Shown in pieces: positions 15,411-24,133 of a stretch of 51,196 bases of DNA; positions within the stretch are counted from its first letter, which is position 1; every line of letters starts with the position of its first letter. Source of the stretch: Niabella sp. (GTDB taxonomy: Bacteria; Bacteroidota; Bacteroidia; Chitinophagales; Chitinophagaceae); assembly GCA_027493055.1 (NCBI GenBank), contig JAPUDO010000101.1, positions 1-51,196 on the forward strand, written 5' to 3'. A model generated the notes under the pieces. The model saw only the letters and a list, made by a program, of their open reading frames with translations. It did not search any database and was not told the DNA's origin. A program made the translations under genes and the position numbers.

Positions 15411-17597
15411 ATGTTCAAACGTTTTTATTGCTTTTGCTTATTGCTTATTATTTTTATTCCGGCTATAGGCCAGTCCGTTAACTGGTCGGCTGATGGTTCC
15501 TCTTATTATCAGGTAGAAAATGGGGCCATTGTAAGAGTAAGGTTACCGGATAACTCAAAAACTATACTGGTTTCAAAAGAAAAGCTCACTCCTGCCGGTG
15601 CCTCCGGCGCTATTCCCATAAAGAGTTTTACCGTAAGTGCCGATGAATCAAAAGTGCTTATTTATAATAATACACAAAAAGTGTGGCGGGAGGATACGCG
15701 TGGTGATTATTGGGTATATAACAGAACATCAGGACGCCTGCAGCAGTTAGGGAAGGGCCGTCCGGCGGCTTCTCTGATGTTTGCCAAACTATCACCCGAC
15801 AATACAAAGGCAGCTTACGTAAGCGATTATAACCTGTATGTAGAAGACCTGGCCACAGGTATTGCGACCGCATTAACTACAGGTGGCGACAGGAAAAATA
15901 TTAATGGCACCTTCGACTGGGCCTATGAAGAAGAGTTCTTTTGCAGGGATGGTTTCAGATGGTCTCCCGACAGTAAAAAGATCGCTTATTGGAAAATAAT
16001 AACGGGCAATACCAAAGTGTACTATATGGTAAACAATACCGATTCTATTTATCCCGGTCTGATTCCTATAGAATACCCGGTAGCGGGGGAGAAACCTTCG
16101 GTATTTAAAATTGGCGTAGTTGATATTGGTGCAGCTAAAACACAATGGATGAATATTCCGGACAATGCTGTTTGGGGATCGTATGTACCGCGTATGGAAT
16201 GGGCCGGGAATAATAAAGAGCTGATCATTCAGCACCTGAACAGGCGGCAGAATGAAAGTAAACTGATGTTATGCGATACTGAAAGCGGAAACGTGAGCAC
16301 CATATATACCGAGAAAGACAGCGCCTGGATTGACATTGCGCCCAATTGGGATGAAGATTATGCCAATGGCGGCTGGGATTGGCTGAATGATGGAAAGGAA
16401 TTTTTATGGGCATCTGAAAAAGATGGCTGGCGTCATCTGTACAGGGTGAGCAGGGATGGGAAAAAAGAAACCCTGGTTACAAATGGTAAGTATGATGTAA
16501 TGGATATTGCGGCTATTGATGAAACTAATGGTTACGTTTATTTTCATGCTTCCCCGGAAAATGCTACTCAAAAGTATTTATACCGTACATCATTAAATGG
16601 TAAAGGAAGCTTAGGACGTGTAACGCCGGCCACTCATAACGGTACCAATAGCTATGAAGTTTCGCCCGGTGCCAGGTTTGCTGTGCATCATTTTTCCAGC
16701 TATTACGTACGCCCCGTAAGAGAATGGGTGAACCTGCCTGGTCATAAACCGATTACAGGTGCCAGCAATGTGGATGCGGCCATTGCAGCAGCAGATAAAT
16801 CGAAATCAAATATTGAGTTTATTACTATCACAACAGCGGATGGAGTGGAGATGGATGCCTGGATGGTAAAGCCTGCCGGCTTTGATTCTTCAAAAAAGTA
16901 TCCGGTAGTGTTTTATGTGTACACCGAGCCCTGGGGGCAAACAGTGAAAGATGTGTATGGCACGGGGCGCAACTTTTTGTACAATGGTGATATGGCAAAA
17001 GATGGTTATATCTATGTATCTGTTGACAGTCGCGGTACGCCGGTACCCAAAGGCAGAACATGGCGTAAGGCGCTATATAAAAATATCGGGATACTGAATA
17101 TCCATGACCAGGCAATGGCTGCCAGAGAACTTTTAAAACGTTCATATATAGACAGCAGCCGTGTGGCTGTATGGGGCTGGAGCGGTGGCGGCTCTACTAC
17201 ATTAAATCTTATGTTCCAGTTCCCGGAAATTTATAAAACAGGCATTGCAGTAGCCGCGGTGGGTAACCAGCGTACTTATGATAATATTTACCAGGAGCGT
17301 TATTCCGGCATACCACAACAGGATGAAACGCCTTATATCAAAGGATCGCCTGTTACACATGCTAAAAATTTAAAAGGGAATCTTTTATATATACATGGTA
17401 CCGGCGATGATAACGTGCATTATAATAATGCGGATATGCTGATCAATGAGCTGATAAAATACAACAAACAGTTCCAGATGATGAGCTACCCTAACCGGTC
17501 GCACAGCATATCAGAAGGAGAGGGTACTGCAGCACATTTGTCCACTTTATTTACCAATTACCTGAGGCAATATTGTCCTCCGGGAGGAAGAAGGTAA
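15411..17597 (+). CDS. Dipeptidyl peptidase IV-type S9 serine peptidase
   Basis: The 728-residue exported enzyme starts at ATG 15411 with a signal peptide (FYCFCLLLIIFIPAIG). Residues about 90-460 form the DPP IV beta-propeller (FDWAYEEEFFCRDGFRWSPDSKKIAYW is the typical double-Glu region that holds the substrate N-terminus; here EEE is kept). The hydrolase domain has Ser591 in GWSGGG, Asp666 in HGTGDDNVH and His698 in NRSHSISEG. It should cleave Xaa-Pro dipeptides from peptide N-termini in the periplasm. It stands alone. No consensus promoter box could be fixed. Confidence 0.92.
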   Translation: MFKRFYCFCLLLIIFIPAIGQSVNWSADGSSYYQVENGAIVRVRLPDNSKTILVSKEKLTPAGASGAIPIKSFTVSADESKVLIYNNTQKVWREDTRGDYWVYNRTSGRLQQLGKGRPAASLMFAKLSPDNTKAAYVSDYNLYVEDLATGIATALTTGGDRKNINGTFDWAYEEEFFCRDGFRWSPDSKKIAYWKIITGNTKVYYMVNNTDSIYPGLIPIEYPVAGEKPSVFKIGVVDIGAAKTQWMNIPDNAVWGSYVPRMEWAGNNKELIIQHLNRRQNESKLMLCDTESGNVSTIYTEKDSAWIDIAPNWDEDYANGGWDWLNDGKEFLWASEKDGWRHLYRVSRDGKKETLVTNGKYDVMDIAAIDETNGYVYFHASPENATQKYLYRTSLNGKGSLGRVTPATHNGTNSYEVSPGARFAVHHFSSYYVRPVREWVNLPGHKPITGASNVDAAIAAADKSKSNIEFITITTADGVEMDAWMVKPAGFDSSKKYPVVFYVYTEPWGQTVKDVYGTGRNFLYNGDMAKDGYIYVSVDSRGTPVPKGRTWRKALYKNIGILNIHDQAMAARELLKRSYIDSSRVAVWGWSGGGSTTLNLMFQFPEIYKTGIAVAAVGNQRTYDNIYQERYSGIPQQDETPYIKGSPVTHAKNLKGNLLYIHGTGDDNVHYNNADMLINELIKYNKQFQMMSYPNRSHSISEGEGTAAHLSTLFTNYLRQYCPPGGRR

Positions 17598-17758
17598 GGA
17601 AAGCGGCCATATTTTTTTCAGGAGGTATGATGTTGTGATAAACATCAATGCTGTTTATTTGTGTAGCGTTGTATTTGAAAGAAAAGAAATAATAGTATTG
17701 AATATTTTTTCATGTGTCTTTGGCAATCTCTATTTGCTAAATAGCAGAAAATTATACA

Positions 17759-18541
17759 TCAATCTTGTTGCTTCTTTATATAATTGACTACTTCTAGCAT
17801 TGGAGCAATCCAAATATCTTTTTCTTTTGTCTTTAAGTAATGTAGTAATTCACTATGGTCTTTTACGGTAATATTTAAAGGGTTTCCGCCACCAATACCA
17901 TGAAATAAAATAACCACAAGAGAGCCCGAATTAATGGCCTGGTCAATCCATTGTTTCATTTCTGTTGCAGTAGTTTGGTTGGCTGTAAAACAATTAATGT
18001 TGAACAAATTTACTTGCTCTATTTTTAACAGGCCTGGATGAACACCTCTTGCTGCTACAAAATCTTTTTTAATGTCGTCAACAAATGAGGTATCATTAAC
18101 GGTCATATCGCCACAGGTATAAGCAAAGGTTCTTTTGGTTTTACCATCAAGTGCCTGTAAAAAAACATTGGTCATTCTTATCTCGTCAAGCATTTGTTGT
18201 ACGGTGTAATGATTCATATTACGCTCGCTTTTTACCCATTCTCTTCCTTTTATACCTCCAATGCATGGATGAAAAAGGGTATGATTGCCTAACTCGTGTC
18301 CGTTCAACGCTACTTTTTTCCAATCGTTAATTTGTGCTTTGGCGTTAAATGCGGTAATATAAAATGTTGCCTTCAGATGTAGTGAATCCAGCACGGGAAT
18401 TGCATTATACAAATGTTGCGGTATTGCGTCGTCATAAGTTAAAACCACAGCGGCTTTTTTATTGTTCCAGCTATTGGTTTGGCCTAAGCAAGTCAGACAA
18501 GTTAGTAACAGGCAGATAGGTGTTAGACAGATAATTCTCAT
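17759..18541 (-). CDS. Secreted polysaccharide deacetylase (CE4/NodB type)
   Basis: The 260-residue protein has a signal peptide (LTPICLLLTCLTCLGQ) and a NodB homology domain: motif 1 LTYDDA with the catalytic base and metal Asp, motif 2 HELGNHTLFHP with the metal-binding His pair, and a late LFHGIGGG motif. It should remove acetyl groups from a polysaccharide outside the inner membrane using a divalent metal. The gene lies 14 nt after the remains of another gene (18556-18747), suggesting it was once part of an operon. Its codon use is more AT-rich than its neighbours. Confidence 0.82.
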   Translation of the reverse strand: MRIICLTPICLLLTCLTCLGQTNSWNNKKAAVVLTYDDAIPQHLYNAIPVLDSLHLKATFYITAFNAKAQINDWKKVALNGHELGNHTLFHPCIGGIKGREWVKSERNMNHYTVQQMLDEIRMTNVFLQALDGKTKRTFAYTCGDMTVNDTSFVDDIKKDFVAARGVHPGLLKIEQVNLFNINCFTANQTTATEMKQWIDQAINSGSLVVILFHGIGGGNPLNITVKDHSELLHYLKTKEKDIWIAPMLEVVNYIKKQQD

Positions 18542-18555
18542 CTTGTTAAATTTTT

Positions 18556-18747
18556 TTAAGGTATTGGAACCAATAGTATAGCATCAGCTATAGCATTACC
18601 TTCTGCTACCCGGGGCATTATTTTTATACAGGCATTTTTATTTTTTTCCAGCATAAAAGTTCCTAACGCAATCCATTCGCCAGAGATTTGTCCCTTAATC
18701 GATATCTCGGTTTCTCTTAACCTAAAGTTCTTTATTTTATATTTTTT
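18556..18747 (-). pseudogene. C-terminal gene fragment, golvesin/xanthan-lyase-like domain
   Basis: The minus strand is open for 63 codons and ends VPIP-stop 14 nt before the deacetylase gene. The segment GEWIALGTFMLEKNKNACI followed by GNAIADAILLVPIP resembles the C-terminal beta domain (WVSLGTF...ADAVxFVP) found at the end of many Bacteroidota xanthan-lyase-like and glycan-active proteins. There is no start codon at its left end and a stop lies just before it, so the rest of the gene is missing. The call of the domain is from pattern memory and moderate. Confidence 0.5.
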
Positions 18748-18930
18748 TTATAAAATTTTATATCCGTTATGAGCGCAATTTTAAGCTATATGCAGGGCAG
18801 ATGCGTTGAATTCCAGTTCTAAAAGGTGTAAAAACTGTTCATGGGCCCGCTTTGGGAAGAAAAAGATCAACGCTATAGGGTGCATTTCAAATTGTCGTTA
18901 TTGTGATTCCGTTTTTTTGATAGGAAGCCT

Positions 18931-18999
18931 AATCGATGACAGAGTGACAAGGAGGAGCGTCTTTTCGATTCCGCTTCAGCGGAAGAAAAATCTCAACGT
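18931..18999 (+). repeat. Intergenic repeat unit, copy A, with hairpin
   Basis: The unit contains GATGACAGAGTGACAAGGAG, a hairpin (TTCCGCT at 18969-18975 with AGCGGAA at 18978-18984) and ends AAAAATCTCAACG. The ending and the central GC-rich hairpin recur in reverse orientation at 19111-19178. Confidence 0.45.
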
Positions 19000-19110
19000 G
19001 CAGTGGAATTGTGATGGTAACAGGCATTTCGTTGAGGCATCTCCCTCTGATCGATGTGACGGCACTTAATATATGTCATCGCATTATTGATTTAGCACCC
19101 TATTGATAAC

Positions 19111-19178
19111 TCGTTGAGACTTTTCCTCCCGCTTTGCGGGCTACGAAGCGACGATTCTTTTTAACATCGCCTCTTTGA
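19111..19178 (-). repeat. Intergenic repeat unit, copy B, inverted
   Basis: Read on the minus strand it has GAGGCGATGT, a hairpin (CCCGC, loop AAA, GCGGG; 19128-19140) and ends AAAAGTCTCAACG, so it is an inverted, diverged relative of copy A about 110 nt away. Such units resemble the short palindromic dispersed repeats common between genes in this phylum. Confidence 0.45.
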
Positions 19179-19362
19179 TTCATGGTGACGTTCAATAAGA
19201 ATATTTTTATCAAGCCACAATTTGGAGTTTATCTCTTCATAATTACCTGTCAGGAGGAGAGATACCCTGTTTATTATTGTTTTAGACTTCATGTAAGCCG
19301 GAAATGAACAGCAATTCAACCAAACTGAACCAGGATTAAACCCATAAAATTGTTCCTGCTGT

Positions 19363-19370
19363 TAAATTTG
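19363..19370 (+). promoter_or_regulatory. Candidate -7 box for the susCD operon
   Basis: TAAATTTG matches TAnnTTTG and lies 77 nt before the susC ATG. No -33 TTG is present at the right spacing, which would fit a promoter that depends on the HTCS activator. Confidence 0.35.
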
Positions 19371-19447
19371 TCCTTGTTCAGAGTTGTACCTCTTCTTTGA
19401 ATTCGAAGTAAACTTGTCATATTTAAAAACTATTTAAACCTACGCAC

Positions 19448-22400
19448 ATGAAACAATGGTTTAAAAAACGATTGATTGCTAAGGGACATTTAACCTGCAT
19501 TCTCTTTGTTTTAATGAACATCACGGTTAATGCACAAACCAAAACTGTTACAGGTAACATTAAAGATGAGCAAGGCATTGAAATGCCTGGCGTAAACATT
19601 AGGGTAAAAAGTGCCACTAATGGCACCGTAAGCGATGGTAAAGGCAATTACACCATCAAGCTTCCATCAAACGAAGCTACACTGGTGTTTTCGTTCCAGG
19701 GCTACCAAAGCCAGGAGATAGCTACCGCAGGCAAGACAACTATCAATGTCTCTATGACCCCATCCATAGAAAGCCTCTCAGAAATTGTGGTGATTGGCTA
19801 TGGCGAAGTTGCCAGAAAAGATCTTACCGGGGCCATATCCACTGTAAAAACCTCGCAACAGGATGCGGTACAGTTTAACACTGTTGATGAGCTTCTGAAA
19901 GGAAGGGCTGCCGGTGTACAGGTAACTACCAGTAGTTCGGCGCCGGGTGGTATTGCATCGGTGCGCATCAGGGGTATCAACTCCCTCCGGTCTGATAATG
20001 AACCATTGTATGTAATTGATGGGGTAATTATGAGCTCGGTAACGGATGATAATTTATCAATGACCCCCGGCGCCAATAATGGACAGGAGGCTCAAAATAG
20101 TCTTTCGGGCCTGAATACACAGGATATTGAAAGCATTGAAGTGTTGAAAGATGCATCGGCTACGGCTATTTACGGCTCCAGGGGGGCAAATGGCGTTATT
20201 ATTATTACCACTAAAAAAGGTAAAGCCGGCAATGCCCAGTTCAATTTATCCTCTAATGTGCAGATATCAATGCCCACAAAATTTTATGACGTATTAGATG
20301 GGCCGGGCTATGCCAATTATATCAACGATGTTTTATTGGCAAGAGGCAATACAGACCTGCGTTATGATCCGGATACAACAAGCTCGGTAAACTGGCAAAA
20401 GGAGTTGATCAAAACAGGCATTACTCAAAATCACCGCATATCGGTGTCGGGTGGTACCCAGGATAAGGGTACCGTTTATTACCTTTCCGCAGGCTACCTT
20501 AATACCCAGGGGCTGGTGGAAAATACCGGGGCTAAAGTAGGTGATATAAGATTGAACCTTTCCCAAAGACTTACGCGGAAGCTTGATCTGACTTTCAATT
20601 TTAGTTCGGGTTACCAGGAGAACAATATGACCTCGGGAACCGAGCCATTGGGAACAGCACAAGCCAGTATGATACAGCAGCTGGTGTATGCACAGCCCTT
20701 TTTATATCCAAAAAGAGATGATAACAACGAAGAAGCATTATGGGCAAACCCTATTTCCTGGATAAATGATTATGCCGATATCAGCAAAGAGCTTCGTTTC
20801 CAGGGTAATTTATCATTGAGCTATAAAATATCGCCCACTTTTACCTACAGGCTGAACCTGGCCGGTAGCAATCGTAATAAGGACCGGGCACGCTGGTATG
20901 GGCCCACAACCTACCAGGGCGGGCTAAGCAACGGGCAATTGGGTGTTGGTAATATGAACAGAACTTTTTATTCTGGAGAGAGTTTATTGATGTTCAGAAA
21001 AACAAACAAAAAGCACCAGTTTAACGGTACTGTAGGGGTTACATATAATCATGATTATTTAATGAACACAGCCTATCTGAATAAGCAGTTTTTCTCTTAC
21101 GAGCTAACCACCAGCGGTTTTGGCTATGGCAGCGATCTGTCCCTTACCATTCCCGAAGAAAGTGTGATCGAAATATTTTCAGCGCTGGCCCGTTTAAACT
21201 ATACTTATAACAACAAGTATCTGTTTACATTAACCGGCAGGGCTGATGGCAGCAGTAAATTTTCAGGCAGCAACAAATTTGCCTATTTCCCGTCTGCCTC
21301 GTTCGCATGGCGTATAAACCAGGAGAAGTTCCTTAAAAATGTAGAACAGATATCTGATCTGAAATTACGGGTGGGATATGGTATTACGGGCAATCAGGGT
21401 ATTAAGCCTTACAGCACCATAGTTAAATACAGCGCTACCAGGTACCCCAATCCCAATGGAGGAGGCTTTTTAGTAGGAGTACACCCCCAAAATGTAGGCA
21501 ACAGCAATTTGAAATGGGAAAGTACTTCACAGGTGAATACTGGTTTAGATATAGGCCTGTTTCATAATAACCTGACCATTACAGTGGACGCTTACTATAA
21601 AAAGACCACAGATCTGCTCCAGAACTTTACCCTTCCCTATTCAACAGGTTATGCCACTATAGCCCAAAACTTTGGTAGCCTGGAGAATAAAGGATTGGAA
21701 TTTTCGGCAAATGCCAATATCATACAAAAGGGCGATTTCAGGTTTGGATCAGGCTTTAATATCAGCTTTAATCGAAATAGAATATTGGACCTGGGCTTAA
21801 CCCCGGCTGCTTTAGGAACCATACCAAACGTTTCCTATTATTATGGTGGCGTAATTTCAAACAGCCCCTATTTTAAAAATCCCGCCAATGTATTTATTGA
21901 GGGCCGGCCTATTGGCTTGTTTTACGGCTTAAAGAGTAATGGTATCTGGCAAAGTGCTGACGACATGACCAATCAGAAATATTATGGCGCAGCCGTACAA
22001 GCGGGCAATATCCGTTATGTTGACCAAAATGGAGACAACAATATTACCGATGATGACAGAGTGATTTTGGGTAACCCCAATCCGGATTTTACTTATGGCT
22101 TTAGTCTTAACTTCTCTTATAAAAAACTCTCATTGAATGCGTTTTTTAATGGCAGTTATGGGAACGATATCGTAAATGGCAATATGATGCGTTTAACCAA
22201 CACAAACGGCTTGGGCAACATCCTGGCCAAAAGTTATTATGACGCATGGACAACTACCAACCCCAGTAACCAGAATCCACGCCTTAATTATGAAGAAACA
22301 CGTTTTAGCGACAGATTGGTAGAAGACGGCAGTTATTTAAGGCTTTCAACCATCAACCTGAACTACGATGTACAAATAAAATCGAAGTTCTTAAAACAGG

Positions 22401-22564
22401 TTCAGTTTACAGTAACAGGTAAAAATCTTTGGCTGCTTAGCAATTACTCGGGTTATGATCCTGAAGTAAACAGTTTTGGCTGGGATGCCAGCCGTATTGG
22501 GGTTGACTGGGCATCGTATCCCGGTAGCAGGGCCATAACATTTGGTATTAACGCAAAATTCTAA
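19448..22564 (+). CDS. SusC/RagA-family TonB-dependent glycan transporter
   Basis: The 1038-residue outer-membrane protein has a signal peptide, a carboxypeptidase-regulatory-like domain (about 30-115: VTGNIKDEQGIEMPGVNIRV), the TonB-interacting segment EIVVIGYGEVARKDLTGAIS that opens the plug, the SusC signature LYVIDGV with VLKDASATAIYGSRGANGVI, and a long beta barrel that ends with an aromatic residue (GINAKF). It imports large oligosaccharides with energy from TonB, working with the SusD-like lipoprotein five bases downstream. It is the first gene of the polysaccharide utilization locus. Confidence 0.96.
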   Translation: MKQWFKKRLIAKGHLTCILFVLMNITVNAQTKTVTGNIKDEQGIEMPGVNIRVKSATNGTVSDGKGNYTIKLPSNEATLVFSFQGYQSQEIATAGKTTINVSMTPSIESLSEIVVIGYGEVARKDLTGAISTVKTSQQDAVQFNTVDELLKGRAAGVQVTTSSSAPGGIASVRIRGINSLRSDNEPLYVIDGVIMSSVTDDNLSMTPGANNGQEAQNSLSGLNTQDIESIEVLKDASATAIYGSRGANGVIIITTKKGKAGNAQFNLSSNVQISMPTKFYDVLDGPGYANYINDVLLARGNTDLRYDPDTTSSVNWQKELIKTGITQNHRISVSGGTQDKGTVYYLSAGYLNTQGLVENTGAKVGDIRLNLSQRLTRKLDLTFNFSSGYQENNMTSGTEPLGTAQASMIQQLVYAQPFLYPKRDDNNEEALWANPISWINDYADISKELRFQGNLSLSYKISPTFTYRLNLAGSNRNKDRARWYGPTTYQGGLSNGQLGVGNMNRTFYSGESLLMFRKTNKKHQFNGTVGVTYNHDYLMNTAYLNKQFFSYELTTSGFGYGSDLSLTIPEESVIEIFSALARLNYTYNNKYLFTLTGRADGSSKFSGSNKFAYFPSASFAWRINQEKFLKNVEQISDLKLRVGYGITGNQGIKPYSTIVKYSATRYPNPNGGGFLVGVHPQNVGNSNLKWESTSQVNTGLDIGLFHNNLTITVDAYYKKTTDLLQNFTLPYSTGYATIAQNFGSLENKGLEFSANANIIQKGDFRFGSGFNISFNRNRILDLGLTPAALGTIPNVSYYYGGVISNSPYFKNPANVFIEGRPIGLFYGLKSNGIWQSADDMTNQKYYGAAVQAGNIRYVDQNGDNNITDDDRVILGNPNPDFTYGFSLNFSYKKLSLNAFFNGSYGNDIVNGNMMRLTNTNGLGNILAKSYYDAWTTTNPSNQNPRLNYEETRFSDRLVEDGSYLRLSTINLNYDVQIKSKFLKQVQFTVTGKNLWLLSNYSGYDPEVNSFGWDASRIGVDWASYPGSRAITFGINAKF

Positions 22565-22569
22565 AGAAC

Positions 22570-24123
22570 ATGAAAAAAATATTTACCATATTAAGCATAT
22601 TGCCGGTATTGTTTTGGGCATCTGCATGTAAAAAATCTTTCTTAAAAGAAGTACCTACAACTTTTTATACCCGGGACGGGGCCTTTAATACAGATGGTGG
22701 CGCTAAATCGGCATTAATTGGGTTGTATTCTTCCATTGCCGATTACGATTATTTTGGTACGGCCTATATCATGTTAACATCCGAGGCATCGGGCAGCTAC
22801 TATTCTCCACATGCCGTGTCAAGGGAAGTAGCTTCGCTCCAAATTACATCCAATGCCTATTGGGTTCGCCAGGTTTTTGACCAGTCGTACACTTCTATTG
22901 ACCGGGCCAACATTCTTATAGCCAATTTGCCCAATAATAATGTAAGCGTCAATGTGAGTAACAATGTTTTAGGCCAGGCCTACTTTATCAGGGCGATGGT
23001 TTATTTCAACCTGGTGCGAATGTTTGGAGGCGTGCCGCTACACCTGGAGCCTGTTAACCAGGATAATTTATATAAGCCAAAGACCAGTGCCGATGAGATA
23101 TATACGCAGGTCATCAGCGATCTGGAAAAGGCAAAAACGCTATTGCCCGGACCAGGTGCGCAAGACAAAGGTTTCCCGCACAGATATGCTCCTTATGCCC
23201 TGCTTGGCAAAGTGTATGTTACTTTAGCCGGGGATAACAGCGCATCACCCTATTGGCAAAAAGCGAAAGACGAATTGTTGGAAGTAGTAAATAGGGAAGG
23301 TACCGCTTACTCTTTGGAAAGCAGTTTTGCAAACCTGTTTAAATATGATAATGAGAATACTAAAGAATCTATTTTCGAAGTTCAGTTTATTCCCCTTACG
23401 CCGTCAAACGGACAGCTTACCAATTACTTTATGCCCACCAGCATTAACACTATGCCTTTGGCACAGCGTACTTTTCAATGGTTAAGACCAAACAAAGAAG
23501 TGTATGACAGGCATAAAAACCAATACGGTACCGACCCTCGTCTGACCACTACTTTTATTGCAGGCTCTTACCAAAACAGGGCTAATGCAAATATGGTTTG
23601 TTGGCCATCGGGACAGGCAAACAACAATACCAACGGTTTCCCTTTCATTAGAAAATATGAAGACCCTACGTATACCATTGATATTGGTGGCCGCAACCTT
23701 ATTTATTACCGCTATGCCGATGTACTATTGTTACTTGCTGAAGCCGAAAATGAAATCAACGGTCCGGCAAATGCCTATCAGTATGTAAACAAGGTTTTGG
23801 CAAGAGCCAGGAATACGGTTTCACCAGCTGCCGCACAACCAGCCGATTTTGCTGGTATGGACCAGACTACCTTCAGAACCCGGATCATGGCTGAACGCTA
23901 TTATGAACTGCTGGGCGAATTTCATGAGTATTTTGATGTACGCAGGCGTGGTGTAACCAAATTCCTGAACTACCTTAAAGCGCATAACGATAATCCGAAT
24001 CTGAAACCCGCTTACGAATTTACTTATCCGTTAGACCAGAAACTGATGCTGATGCCCATTCCGGATAATGAGATGAATTATAACAGAGCTTTAAAGCCGG
24101 AAGATCAAAACCCGGGTTATTAA
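22570..24123 (+). CDS. SusD/RagB-family surface glycan-binding lipoprotein
   Basis: The 517-residue protein has a lipoprotein signal (LPVLFWASAC, lipidated Cys20) and the SusD layout: N-terminal TPR-like region (GQAYFIRAMVYFNLVRMFGGVPL) and C-terminal RYADVLLLLAEAENEI with an ERYYELLGEFHEYFDVRR motif. It sits on the cell surface as a lid over the SusC barrel and captures the glycan. It follows susC after five bases and precedes a sulfatase after ten. Confidence 0.95.
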   Translation: MKKIFTILSILPVLFWASACKKSFLKEVPTTFYTRDGAFNTDGGAKSALIGLYSSIADYDYFGTAYIMLTSEASGSYYSPHAVSREVASLQITSNAYWVRQVFDQSYTSIDRANILIANLPNNNVSVNVSNNVLGQAYFIRAMVYFNLVRMFGGVPLHLEPVNQDNLYKPKTSADEIYTQVISDLEKAKTLLPGPGAQDKGFPHRYAPYALLGKVYVTLAGDNSASPYWQKAKDELLEVVNREGTAYSLESSFANLFKYDNENTKESIFEVQFIPLTPSNGQLTNYFMPTSINTMPLAQRTFQWLRPNKEVYDRHKNQYGTDPRLTTTFIAGSYQNRANANMVCWPSGQANNNTNGFPFIRKYEDPTYTIDIGGRNLIYYRYADVLLLLAEAENEINGPANAYQYVNKVLARARNTVSPAAAQPADFAGMDQTTFRTRIMAERYYELLGEFHEYFDVRRRGVTKFLNYLKAHNDNPNLKPAYEFTYPLDQKLMLMPIPDNEMNYNRALKPEDQNPGY

Positions 24124-24133
24124 GACTTTCAAA

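Larger units (their letters stand above)
18748..19447. other. Gene-free 700-nt stretch before the PUL
   Basis: No convincing gene is seen. The open frame at 18806-19069 has no protein-like features. The stretch holds at least two related repeat units in opposite orientation (about 18931-18999 and 19111-19178), a third partial unit around 19025-19062, and a candidate susC -7 box at 19363-19370. It probably marks an old rearrangement that also truncated the gene at 18556-18747. Confidence 0.5.

Noticed and set aside
18806-19069. 87-codon frame in the repeat region
   Set aside because: Much of it is made of the palindromic repeat units; no conserved motif is seen.
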